Shown here: piece by piece, positions 1-8,142 of the stretch
Layout of the letters: each line of letters opens with the position of its first letter
Numbering within the stretch: position 1 is the first letter of the stretch
Assembly: GCA_963801715.1 (NCBI GenBank)
Contig: CAWDGB010000027.1
Coordinates: forward strand, 1-64,000
Reading direction: 5' to 3'
Length of the DNA: 64,000 nucleotides
From: CAVVJA01 sp963801715
GTDB taxonomy: Bacteria > Actinomycetota > Actinomycetes > Mycobacteriales > Jatrophihabitantaceae
Translations under genes and position numbers: made by a program
The notes under the pieces: model-generated
Database searches by the model: none
Told to the model about the DNA's origin: nothing
The model's input: only the letters and a program-made list of their open reading frames with translations

Positions 1-42
1 GCGTTCGGCATCTACGACTTCGTGAACATCGGAGTCAGCTGA
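1..42 (+). CDS. 3' end of an upstream gene, probably a peptide ABC transporter substrate-binding protein
   Basis: The first 42 bases read as an open frame ending AFGIYDFVNIGVS followed by TGA at 40-42. Only 13 residues are visible, so the family cannot be read from the sequence itself. It lies directly upstream of a DppB-type permease and on the same strand. The usual first gene of such an operon encodes the extracytoplasmic peptide-binding lipoprotein, and that is the inference here. The assignment rests on context only. Confidence 0.45.
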   Translation, partial: AFGIYDFVNIGVS

Positions 43-78
43 TCCGCGACCTGGCGGTCGCCTGATAGAGAGGTGAGT

Positions 79-117
79 GCTGGGATGCCCGACCCGCGAC
101 GGGCCGGGCATCCCAGC
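79..117 (+). terminator. Intercistronic hairpin between the upstream gene and dppB
   Basis: A perfect 13-bp inverted repeat (GCTGGGATGCCCG at 79-91, complement at 105-117) encloses a 13-nt loop. There is no T-run after it. It sits between the presumed substrate-binding gene and the permease gene. There it could lower expression of the membrane components relative to the binding protein by partial termination, or protect the upstream mRNA 3' end. The structure is seen directly; the role is inferred. Confidence 0.55.
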
Positions 118-125
118 GAACAGGA

Positions 126-1138
126 ATGATCCGCTTCATCATTCGCAGACTGCTCGGCGCGGCCGTCGTCGTCTGGATCGTCAGCGTCGTGACGTTCGCG
201 ATCTTCCAGCTTGCTCCGACGCTGACCCATCAGAGCCCGGTCTACTACTACATCGCCAAGCAGCCGCCGCCGCAGGGCAGTGCCCAATTCAAGGAGCTGG
301 AGCACGCGTTCGGCTTCGACCGCCCCCTGTTCCAGCAGTACTGGAACTGGTTGTCGAACATCTTCCACCCGCACACGATCTCCAACGGCACGGGTGAGAC
401 GACGACGTGCCACGTACCGTGCCTAGGCTACTCGTTCAAGCTACACACCCCGGTGAGCACGCTAATCTGGCAGGCCTTGCCGGTGAGCCTGAGCCTCGCT
501 GTCGGCGCGTCGATCCTGTGGCTGTTCGGCGGTCTGCTCGTCGGCACGATCTCCGGGTTGCGCCCGGTTCGCTCTTCGACCGGGTCGGCATGATCGTTAC
601 GCTCACCGCCGTCTCGGTGCCCATCTTCTTCACCGGCCCGATCCTGCTGCTGCTGTTCGTCTACACGTGGGGATGGTTCCGAACGTCACCTACGCACCGC
701 TCACCGAAGATCCGCTGCAGTGGCTCAAGAGCATGATCCTGCCGTGGATCGCGCTGGCGGGTGCGTTCGCCGCGCTCTACGCGCGGCTGACCAGGGCGAC
801 CATGATGGAAACCATGAGTGAGGACTACATCCGCACCGCCCGCGCGAAGGGCCTGCCGCGGCGCACCGTCGTCGTCAAGCACGGTCTCCGTGCGTCGCTG
901 ACACCGATCGTCACCATCTTTGCGATCGATCTCGGCACGCTGATCGGCGCCATGGTAATCACCGAGACAGTCTTCAATCTGAAGGGGCTCGGCTGGTTAT
1001 CGATCCCGGCGATCCGCACCAAGGATCTGCCGGTCATCCTGGGCGTTGACTGATGTCGCCGCCATCGCACTCGTCGTCGCCAACGTGATAGCGGACGTGC
1101 TGTATGCAGTCGTCGACCCGCGAGTCAGGTTGTCGTGA
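126..1138 (+). pseudogene. dppB: Dipeptide/oligopeptide ABC transporter permease DppB, broken by three frame changes
   Basis: Three frames together give one full-length DppB-like inner membrane permease. The N-terminal piece (MIRFIIRRLLGAAVVVWIVS...) includes the first membrane segment and runs to about 568. The middle piece starts GSLFDRVGMIVTL and runs to about 670. The third runs MVPNVTYAPL... to LPVILGV near 1045, and a last shift gives a C-terminus ending in LYAVVDPRVRLS with TGA at 1136-1138. The third piece holds the permease EAA loop (EDYIRTARAKGLPRRTVV), which contacts the ATPase. The stop overlaps the next start as GTGA. All family landmarks survive across the frames, so either sequencing indels or recent decay would explain it. 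The partner permease DppC is not present downstream. Confidence 0.75.
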
Positions 1139-2923
1139 GCGACCCGAGTGAGGTGACGTTGGGAACGGCAGCGATCGAGTTCGTACCGGAGAGCCGGTCC
1201 GAGTCCAAGGCGTACCTCTCGGTCCGCGACCTGCGCGTCCACTTCCCCACCGAGGACGGGCTGGTCAAGGCCGTCGACGGCATCTCCTTCGACGTGACCG
1301 GGGCAGCATCCTCGGCATCGTCGGCGAGTCAGGCTCGGGTAAGTCCGTTACCAGCCAGGCGATCCTCGGCCTGCTCCGCGGGGTACCGGTCGCGGACAGA
1401 GATCACGGGCGAGATCTGGTTCAACGGCAAGAACCTTGTCACCGCCTCCGAGCCCGAGATGCGCGCGCTGCGCCGGGGCGGAGATCGCAATGATCTTCCA
1501 GGACCCGCTCTCGTCGATGCACCCGTTCTACCGGGTCGGCGCGCAGATCAGCGAGGCCTACCTCGTCCACAACAAGGTGTCGCGCCGCGAGGCTCGCAAG
1601 GTCACGGTCGAGATGCTGGACCGGGTCGGGATCCGAACCCGGCGTCGCGGTACGACGATTACCCGCACCAGTTCTCCGGGGGCATGCGGCAGCGCGCCAT
1701 GATCGCGATGGCGCTCGTCTGCGGGCCGAAGCTGCTCATCGCCGACGAGCCGACCACGGCGCTGGACGTCACCGTGCAGGCGCAGATCCTCGAGCTGATA
1801 AAGGACCTCACGAAGGAGTTCGAGTCCGCGGTCTCCTTGTTCATCACCCACGACCTCGGCGTGGTTGCTGAGACGTGTGACAGCGTGAATCGGGTCGAGA
1901 AGTACTTCCCGATCAAGCAGGGCGTTCTCTTCCAGCGGCAGGTAGGAGCGGTCAAGGCGGTCGACGGCGTGTCCTTCTCAATCCGCGCCGGCGAGACGCT
2001 CGGCCTGGTGGGGGAGTCCGGCTGCGGCAAGTCGACGACCGGTCGGGTGATCACCCGGTTGCTCGAGCCAACGGGCGGCTCCATCAGATTCGAGGGCCGG
2101 GAGATCTCGAAACTCAACCGGGATCAGATGCGCCCGCTCCGGCGAGACATCCAGATGATCTTCCAGGACCCTTACTCGTCGCTGAACCCGCGCCACAACA
2201 TCGGCGCGATCATCGGGGCGCCCTTCCGAATCCAAAAGGTCAAGACGGAGAAGGGCATCAAGCCCGAGGTGCAGACGCTCATGGAGCGCGTCGGCCTCAA
2301 CCCCGAGCACTACAACCGCTACCCGAACGAGTTTTCCGGCGGGCAGCGGCAACGCATCGGCATCGCGCGCGCGATCGCCCTTGCGGCCGAAGCTGGTCGT
2401 GTGCGACGAGCCGGTGTCTGCGCTGGACGTATCCATCCAGGCCCAGGTCGTCAACCTCCTGGAGGACCTGCAGAGCGAGTACGACCTGGCTTATGTCTTC
2501 GTCGCTCACGACTTGTCCGTGGTCCGGCACATTTCCGACCGGGTCGCGGTGATGTACCTCGGCAAGATCATGGAGCTTACCGATCGGGACGTGCTCTACG
2601 CCGAGCCGATGCACCCGTACACCCATGGCCTGATGTCAGCGGTGCCCATCCCGGACCCGCACAAGGAAGCGCGGCGCGAACGCATCTTGCTCACCGGCGA
2701 CCTGCCGAGCCCGATCAACCCGCCGTCCGGTTGCGTCTTCCACACGCGGTGCCCCAAGTACCGCGAGGAGCTCAGCGACGTCCAGAAGGAACGCTGCCGG
2801 GCTGAGATCCCCGAGTTGGAGATCAAGCGGGACGGTCACTTCGTCGCTTGCCACTTCGCCGAGGTGCGGGCCGAGGTGGTCGGCGAGGACATCCCCACGC
2901 CAGCGACGGCCAACGTCCCGTAA
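1135..2923 (+). pseudogene. Fused and frameshifted peptide ABC transporter ATPases (DppD + DppF)
   Basis: This locus carries two ABC ATPase domains. The first (DppD-like) has its Walker A (GESGSGKS, near 1325) in one alternate frame, a Q-loop region (FQDPLSSMHPF, near 1500) in another, and its signature (FSGGMRQR), Walker B (LLIADEPTTALD) and H-loop (ITHDLGV) in the start frame. At about 1885 the frame passes directly from VVAETCD into VEKYFPIKQG, the N-terminus of a DppF-like ATPase. The DppD C-terminus and the gene boundary are therefore missing. The second domain is complete: GESGCGKST, FSGGQRQR, then after a shift near 2385 CDEPVSALD, HDLSVV, and the oligopeptide transporter tail with its Cys cluster (CVFHTRCP, RCR, CHF). 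At least five frame changes occur in 1.8 kb. Confidence 0.75.
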
Positions 2924-2933
2924 CCTTCGGACG

Positions 2934-3837
2934 GTGATTCCGTCCCGTCGGCTGCTTCTCATGCACGCCCACCCGGACGACGAGGTCATCACGACCGGCG
3001 CGACGATGGCGTACTACGCGGCGCAGGGGGTTGGCGTCACGCTGCTGACGTGCACCTTGGGTGAGGAAGGCGAAATCCTCGTGCCGGCGCTCACCCAGCT
3101 GGCGAGTGATCAGGCCGATCAGCTTGGTGGCTACCGGATCAGTGAGCTCGCCGCGGCGATGGGCCAACTCGGCATTACCGACCACCGATACCTGGGCGGC
3201 CCGGGGCGCTTCCGCGACAGCGGGATGATGGGCACCCCGGCGAACCACCATCCGCGGGCGTTCTGGCGGGCGGACGAGGACGAGGCGGTCTTTGCCGCGG
3301 CAGTGGCGGCGGCGGTCGACGTCATCCGTGAAGTGCGGCCCCAGGTGTTGGTGACGTACGACCCCAACGGCCAATACGGGCACCCCGACCACATCATGGC
3401 GCACCGGGTCGCCACCGCCGCCGTCGATGCCGCAGCCGACGCGGCGTACGACCAGGTGGCGCGCGAGCCGTGGCGCGTGATGAAGATGTACTGGACGGCC
3501 GCACCTCGCTCGGTCCTGCGCCGCCAGCAGGCGGCGATGCGAGCGGCGGGCAAGCCGTTCCTCGGCGTAGACAATATCGAGGATCTGCCGTTCGGAGTCG
3601 AGGACGATGAGGTGACGACGGCGGTTCACGCCGCGGGCTTCGGGGACGCCAAGATGCGCGCGCTCGCTGAGCATGCGACTCAGGTCACCGTCGACGGGGA
3701 TTTCTTCGCGCTGTCCAACCACTTCGGCCGCGAGATCGAGTCGACCGAGTACTTCCGGCTGGTGCGCGGGACAGCTCGGCGCGGACCGCGACGACGACGG
3801 CTGGGAGTGCGATCTGTTCGGTGGCCTGACCATATGA
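2934..3837 (+). CDS. mshB: N-acetyl-1-D-myo-inositol-2-amino-2-deoxy-glucopyranoside deacetylase (mycothiol biosynthesis), frameshift near the 3' end
   Basis: MshB removes acetate from GlcNAc-inositol, a zinc-dependent step of mycothiol synthesis in the cytosol. The protein opens with a PIG-L/LmbE signature, HAHPDDE, at residues 11-17. His13 and Asp16 match known zinc ligands of MshB. A second zinc motif, YGHPDH, lies near residue 150. The GTG start at 2934 gives the usual N-terminus and follows the ATPase stop by 10 bases. The start frame stays open to 4037, but the normal MshB ending (WECDLFGGL) is found in another frame, reached by one shift near 3765 and stopping at 3837. A single-base indel is likely. 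The next gene begins in or just after an ATGA overlap. Confidence 0.88.
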
Positions 3838-3915
3838 CGCTCGAGCGACCGGTGGGGAGGGCCGAAGCCTCCGAGCCTTCGCGAGAGGCAGACGGAGAGC
3901 CCGGCGCTCGCGGCG

Positions 3916-4314
3916 GTGGGAATGGTCCTGTGCGGACTGACGGCGCTGCTCGCCGGACTGATCGAGGTGTTGCTGACCCCGCTCTACCTCGGGCGATGGC
4001 TGTTCCCGATCACGCTCGTCCTGGCGGTCGTGACTAACGTCGCGCTGCCCCTCATCGCGCGACGATTCATCGACGCGACGGTCGCGGCCACCATCCCGGT
4101 GGTTGTGTGGTTGCTCACCGTGCTGCTGCTGAGCTTGCCCCGCCCCGAGGGTGATGTGCTGCTCCCTGGCGGAAGCGGCACCCAGGAGTGGGTGTCCTAC
4201 GGTCTCGTCCTGGTCGGCGGAACAGCGGGTGCGATCACGATTGCGCTGACGGCGAGGCGTTCCCGCTCGGGTCCGCCGGCCCAGTCGGAGGTGGCCACCC
4301 CGACGCGTCGGTGA
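3916..4314 (+). CDS. Small integral membrane protein of the family encoded next to mshB (DUF6113-like)
   Basis: The 132-residue protein has about four hydrophobic segments (near residues 3-25, 28-48, 56-74 and 92-112) and a short basic, proline-rich tail. Membrane proteins of this size follow mshB in many actinobacteria (Rv1171 in M. tuberculosis), and that synteny is the main ground for the family call. The GTG at 3916 begins inside what looks like the first membrane helix. The better N-terminus may be the ATG at 3834, which overlaps the mshB stop as ATGA and joins this frame if one base is lost or gained near 3895. Function is unknown. Its 3' end overlaps the convergent DUF1269 gene by 80 bases. 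Confidence 0.6.
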   Translation: MGMVLCGLTALLAGLIEVLLTPLYLGRWLFPITLVLAVVTNVALPLIARRFIDATVAATIPVVVWLLTVLLLSLPRPEGDVLLPGGSGTQEWVSYGLVLVGGTAGAITIALTARRSRSGPPAQSEVATPTRR

Positions 4315-4840
4315 ATGGCTGGCGATTGGCCTCCGCTAGTGCCTCCTGGACAGCCGACACCGCGGCCGGAGGCAGGTCCGTCTCGACGAGCGCCGTTCCG
4401 GGGAAGCGAGCCAGTTCCCGCTGCAGGTCGGCCAGCGACACGTGGCTGACGAGCAGGGCTAACGCGGTCCGCCCGGGTGGCACCGCAGTGCGCAGCTCGG
4501 CGACAGTGCTGTCCTTGATGCCGGTGTCGACAAGCTTCGCGTAGAGGGCGCCGCCTCCCGCACTCGCCGCGCCGACGACCAGCCCACCGAGCGGTCCGGC
4601 GAACAGCGTGCCCAGGAGCAGCCCCCAGACACCACCGCCGAGGGCCCCCCGGGTCGGGGTGACATCGGTGGTCTCGGTCACCCGCGAGCTCCCGTCCGCC
4701 GTCCGATTGACGATCACGGCGTCATGGAGCTGCAGGTCGCCGTCCTTCTGCAGGCGGGCTGCCACCAACAGGAATTCCTGCGCCTTCAACGGATCGTCGA
4801 AGGAAATGACGAGCAGCTTCTGGCTGGTCGGTGGCGTCAT
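4235..4840 (-). CDS. DUF1269 family protein
   Basis: The 201-residue protein starts MTPPTSQKLLVISF and matches the DUF1269 pattern: an N-terminal strand reading LLVISFDDPLKAQEFL, then a central glycine/alanine-rich hydrophobic stretch (about residues 68-98: ALGGGVWGLLLGTLFAGP and following). A C-terminal alpha/beta part (ALALLVSHVSLADLQREL) and a disordered tail follow. The glycine-rich segment resembles the glycine-zipper region of the family and may insert into or lie against the membrane. The biochemical role is unknown. The gene is transcribed toward mshB and its neighbour and overlaps the membrane-protein gene tail to tail. Confidence 0.75.
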   Translation of the reverse strand: MTPPTSQKLLVISFDDPLKAQEFLLVAARLQKDGDLQLHDAVIVNRTADGSSRVTETTDVTPTRGALGGGVWGLLLGTLFAGPLGGLVVGAASAGGGALYAKLVDTGIKDSTVAELRTAVPPGRTALALLVSHVSLADLQRELARFPGTALVETDLPPAAVSAVQEALAEANRQPFTDASGWPPPTGPADPSGNASPSAQS

Positions 4841-4867
4841 GCGGGATAGTGATCGGGCACGCCCTAG

Positions 4868-5833
4868 TCAGCTGGGCGCGCCATTCGAGCGGGGATCGAT
4901 GCGGTACCGGTACACATGGTGGTGCCAGTAGCCCAGGCCGGCATACAGCCGGATCGCCGCGTCATTGGTGGTCTCGACCTGCACATAGCTGCGCGACGCC
5001 CCGTGCTCACGCATGGCCCAGTCGCGAAGTGCACCTAGGAGCGACGTTGCCACCCCGGTGCGGCGGACACGGGGATCGACCTCGACTGCGGTCACGCCGA
5101 GCCAATCACCATCGACCGCGCCGCGAGCTACGCCGGCCACCGCGCCTCCGCGACGCACGGTCGCGAAGCCCACGCGGTCGTGCCGAGTCAGGATCGCTCG
5201 CCCGTAGTCGGGCACTTCCGCTGCGCCGCGATAGTGGTAGCCGGCCAGCCAATCCGCGGATGGGACGGGCGCGATCTCGACCGGCTCGGTCGGCGGCGGC
5301 ACCGCGGGTAGCGCAGCGACCAGTACATCCACGTCGACCGGCGCAGAGAAGCCGCGGTCGGCCAAGGCGTCGTCCAGAGCCTGTCGCGCCGGTAACGGGC
5401 AGCTGACCCGGAGCGGCAAGCCTCGCGCGCCGTACCAGTCGTGCGCCGCGGCGACGACCTCGTCGAGCGACCCCTGAATCGGCCGCAACGGCAACGCCGA
5501 GTTGGCCCGGCGGGTGAATCCGTGATCGGCGCGGAGCAGCCAGCCCCGCGACCACGTCGTGTCGATGGCCCGCCAGCCGCGAGCGCATACCTCCTCAATC
5601 GCAAGGATGTCGCGAGTCGAGGCGGTGACGACCTTCGCGGCCACGACCCGGTCGAGGGGCAGTCGTCGTCGCTCGCCGTCGGCTCGGCGAACCACTGCGT
5701 GCGTTGCGGTGATTTCGACCAACTCGCCGACAATGTCGTGGTAGGGCGGCTCGGCTGACTCGCCGCCGTGGCGTACCACCACCCGACGACCCACCCAGTC
5801 CGCCCGCATGGGCGGCATACTAGATTCGGACAT
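4868..5833 (-). CDS. GNAT family N-acetyltransferase
   Basis: The C-terminal half is a typical GNAT domain. AVEVDPRVRRTGVATSLLGAL (around residues 260-280) is the acetyl-CoA binding beta4-alpha3 segment with an R-R-x-G-V-A P-loop, and YVQVETTNDAAIRLYAGLGY is the motif B region. The N-terminal half holds a small beta-rich domain (VGELVEITATHAVVRRADG) seen in actinobacterial acetyltransferases encoded beside ferredoxin. The substrate is unknown. I chose the ATG at 5833. A start further upstream would enter the fdxA leader, while TAGTAT lies seven bases before an internal ATG at 5809, which could be a leaderless start. It is divergent from fdxA with only 35 bases between. Confidence 0.78.
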   Translation of the reverse strand: MSESSMPPMRADWVGRRVVVRHGGESAEPPYHDIVGELVEITATHAVVRRADGERRRLPLDRVVAAKVVTASTRDILAIEEVCARGWRAIDTTWSRGWLLRADHGFTRRANSALPLRPIQGSLDEVVAAAHDWYGARGLPLRVSCPLPARQALDDALADRGFSAPVDVDVLVAALPAVPPPTEPVEIAPVPSADWLAGYHYRGAAEVPDYGRAILTRHDRVGFATVRRGGAVAGVARGAVDGDWLGVTAVEVDPRVRRTGVATSLLGALRDWAMREHGASRSYVQVETTNDAAIRLYAGLGYWHHHVYRYRIDPRSNGAPS

Positions 5834-5868
5834 GGCCGCTCGACCTGTCCCTCCGGAGGACCGCACCT

Positions 5869-6195
5869 GTGACCTACGTGATCGCCGAGCCGTGCGTCGA
5901 TGTGCTCGATAAGGCTTGCATCGAGGAATGCCCGGTCGACTGCATCTACGAGGGCGGCCGGATGCTGTATATCCATCCCGACGAATGCGTCGATTGCGGC
6001 GCGTGCGAGCCGGTGTGCCCAGTGGAGGCGATCTTCTACGAGGACGATCTGCCCGACAAGTGGCACGACTACACCCAGGCCAACGTGGATTTCTTCGACG
6101 AGCTGGGCTCTCCGGGCGGCGCCGCGAAGGTGGGAAAGGTCGACAAGGACCCGGATCTGATCGCCAACCTGCCGCCGCAGGTATCCGACCACTGA
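5869..6195 (+). CDS. fdxA: Seven-iron ferredoxin
   Basis: The 108-residue protein carries the two cluster motifs of actinobacterial FdxA/FdxC. CVDVLDKACIEECPVDC at residues 9-25 matches a [3Fe-4S] plus shared-cysteine arrangement, and CVDCGACEPVCP near residues 41-52 is a full C-x2-C-x2-C-x3-C-P [4Fe-4S] motif. The acidic C-terminal tail (YTQANVDFFDELGSPGGAAKVG) is also typical. It is a soluble electron carrier; its partner is not shown by the context. A strong ribosome site (GGAGGA) ends eight bases before the GTG start. In many relatives dapC follows fdxA directly; here it does not. Confidence 0.93.
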   Translation: MTYVIAEPCVDVLDKACIEECPVDCIYEGGRMLYIHPDECVDCGACEPVCPVEAIFYEDDLPDKWHDYTQANVDFFDELGSPGGAAKVGKVDKDPDLIANLPPQVSDH

Positions 6196-6218
6196 CCGGC
6201 TAGCTGCCCTCCAGGGGC

Positions 6219-7073
6219 TCAGGTCTGGTGCAGGGTGGCGACGACTGTGTCCGACGGCGCGCGTGAATTAGTCCAGCCGTGCCCGCGCTTCCACGTCCGC
6301 GCCGCATAGGCAACCTCAGCTATCCCCAGCCGGTCGGCGTTCGCCACGAACCAGGCGGCGGTCGCCCACGACGCGCCCGGCACGGCGACCGTACGATCGG
6401 TGGTGGTCGGGGTTTTGACAGGCAGGTCGTCGGTCACGCTCGCCGCGATCGTCTTCGTTGACGCGACCTCCGTGGGCGCGCGGAACGAGCAGCTAATCCC
6501 TGCGGGCGTCTTTCCGGTCAGCGCGTCGGCGAGGGCCTGGGCCTCCGGCTCATGGCGGGCGTAGCCCTCCGGGACGGCGGATATCTGAACCGCCTGGACG
6601 GCCTCCGTCAAGGGGCGGGTCTGCCAGTTCGTGACCTTGACCAAGGCGTCGAGGAAGGCCCCGGTGGCGTAGTGCACGTCGTTGAGCTGTTCCTCGGTGC
6701 CCCAGCCCTGCGACGGGCGTTGTTGCAGTACGCCGACCGAGTCCCGGTCGCCGGATCCGGCCGGCAGGTTGCTCAGTTTGCTCTCCTGAAGGCCCGCAGC
6801 GAGGGCGAGCACTGCCGCTCGTTCCGGCAGGCCGCGTTGCAGCACGACACCGACCATCGTTGATGCGATGGCGGCCTGGTCCGGATCCACCACGAAATCG
6901 CCCACGCGGCAAGAGTCAGCTTGGGTGCGCTTCTGCACCACCGACCAGAGGTATCGAGCACCGAAATAGATGCCCGTGGCGGCAAGCACGAGGACGAGAA
7001 TGACGATGATTCCCCGTCGGGCGACACTGGCCATGGAGGTGAACGGGGCTCGGATCGGCTGACTCGGGGTCAT
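6219..7073 (-). CDS. Membrane-anchored protein with a lysozyme-like region, unknown function
   Basis: The 284-residue protein has one N-terminal membrane anchor (about residues 20-43, IIVILVLVLAATGIYF) with the rest probably outside the cell. Residues 80-150 read like a goose-lysozyme/transglycosylase fold: AAVLALAAGLQESKLSNLP (with a possible catalytic Glu), then SVGVLQQRPSQGWG and YATGAFLDALVKVTNW. Homologues are often called heavy metal transporters in databases; nothing here supports transport. A cell-wall role is an inference. It starts in a TGATG overlap with the dapD stop, so it is probably co-expressed with dapD, whose pathway also supplies peptidoglycan diaminopimelate. It ends tail to tail with fdxA. 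Confidence 0.6.
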   Translation of the reverse strand: MTPSQPIRAPFTSMASVARRGIIVILVLVLAATGIYFGARYLWSVVQKRTQADSCRVGDFVVDPDQAAIASTMVGVVLQRGLPERAAVLALAAGLQESKLSNLPAGSGDRDSVGVLQQRPSQGWGTEEQLNDVHYATGAFLDALVKVTNWQTRPLTEAVQAVQISAVPEGYARHEPEAQALADALTGKTPAGISCSFRAPTEVASTKTIAASVTDDLPVKTPTTTDRTVAVPGASWATAAWFVANADRLGIAEVAYAARTWKRGHGWTNSRAPSDTVVATLHQT

Positions 7074-8038
7074 CAGGCGCGGCGCGAGCCTACGCGTTGG
7101 CGTGTAGCGCCGCGTTCAGGCGCGACACCCTCGCCAGATCGCGGGAGCGCCTCCAGCGCGCCGGTCACGCTATTACGTCGGAACAACAGACCGGATCGAC
7201 CGGATAGGTCGCTCGCGCGAACCTGCGAGCCGTCCGGCTGGGTGAGCTTGGCCCCCGCGGTGATGTAGCACCCGGCCTCCACGATGCAGTCGTCACCTAA
7301 GGAGATGCCGACTCCCGCATTGGCGCCAACGAGGCATCGTTCGCCAATCGAGATCACCTGCCGACCCCCGCCGGACAACGTGCCCATGATCGATGCCCCG
7401 CCGCCGATGTCGGAGCCGTCACCGACCACGACACCGGCTGAGATACGCCCCTCAACCATGGAGACGCCGAATGTTCCGGCGTTGTAGTTGACGAAGCCTT
7501 CGTGCATGACCGTGGTGCCTTCAGCCAGGTGCGCTCCGAGCCGCACGCGGTCCGCGTCGCCGATCCGCACCCCGCTCGGCAGCACGTAGTCGACCATGCG
7601 GGGGAACTTGTCGACGCCGAAGACGTGCAACGGCCCACGCCGCCGGAGCGCCAGGCGGGTCAGCTCGAAGCTGTCGACGCTGCATGGTCCGGCGGACGTC
7701 CAGACGACGTTGTTGAGGACACCGAAGATCCCGTCGAGGTTCAGACCGTGCGGCCGCACGAGCCGATGTGAGAGCAGGTGAAGGCGCAGGTAGGCATCGG
7801 GCACGTCGGCCGGCGGACGGGTGAGATCGATTTCGGTCAGCACGACCGCGAGCTTGACGCCGCGATCCTTCGCGCTCTCCCGAGTGCCCGTGAGCGCCGT
7901 TAGTCCCGGTGGCGGCACGGAGGCCGTGGATGGCCGACCGAGGGCAGGCTCGGGATACCAGGTATCGAGGATGGCGCCCTCGGCGGCCCCGGCGACGACG
8001 GCGGTCATGAGGCCGTAGCCCCAGGCGGTCGAACTCAC
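7073..8038 (-). CDS. dapD: 2,3,4,5-tetrahydropyridine-2,6-dicarboxylate N-succinyltransferase
   Basis: DapD transfers succinate from succinyl-CoA to tetrahydrodipicolinate in the lysine and diaminopimelate pathway. The sequence follows the actinobacterial form closely: YLRLHLLSHRLVRPHGLN, FGVLNNVVWTSAGPC, VDKFPRMVDYVLPSGVRI, then the left-handed beta-helix region (EGTTVMHEGFVNYNAGTFG, VEGRISAGVVVGDGSDIGGG) and the conserved ending SGLLFRRNSVTGA. The start taken is the GTG at 8038 (protein MSSTAWGYGLMTAVV...), giving 321 residues, the normal family length. The open frame reaches further to 8122 but that extension looks noncoding. A TATTGT element just before the GTG suggests a short or absent leader. 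The gene is divergent from dapE. Confidence 0.93.
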   Translation of the reverse strand: MSSTAWGYGLMTAVVAGAAEGAILDTWYPEPALGRPSTASVPPPGLTALTGTRESAKDRGVKLAVVLTEIDLTRPPADVPDAYLRLHLLSHRLVRPHGLNLDGIFGVLNNVVWTSAGPCSVDSFELTRLALRRRGPLHVFGVDKFPRMVDYVLPSGVRIGDADRVRLGAHLAEGTTVMHEGFVNYNAGTFGVSMVEGRISAGVVVGDGSDIGGGASIMGTLSGGGRQVISIGERCLVGANAGVGISLGDDCIVEAGCYITAGAKLTQPDGSQVRASDLSGRSGLLFRRNSVTGALEALPRSGEGVAPERGATRQRVGSRRA

Positions 8039-8128
8039 GGGCCCACAATACAAATCGGTGCAGTGAAAGCGGTGCTGCGCAACCGACACGAGGCCAGCCG
8101 GTCGCCCAGTCGCGGCCAGCACGACAGG

Positions 8129-8134
8129 TAGCGT
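8129..8134 (+). promoter_or_regulatory. Putative -10 element of a leaderless dapE transcript
   Basis: TAGCGT lies eight bases before the dapE ATG and no Shine-Dalgarno sequence is visible. This spacing places the transcription start at or next to the A of the start codon, as in leaderless actinobacterial mRNAs. The same arrangement recurs at several other genes in this window. Confidence 0.4.
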
Positions 8135-8142
8135 CGGTTGTC

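Noticed and set aside
2934..4037. 367-codon reading of mshB with a long basic tail
   Set aside because: The normal MshB ending is found in the adjacent frame, stopping at 3837, so the extension is a frameshift product.
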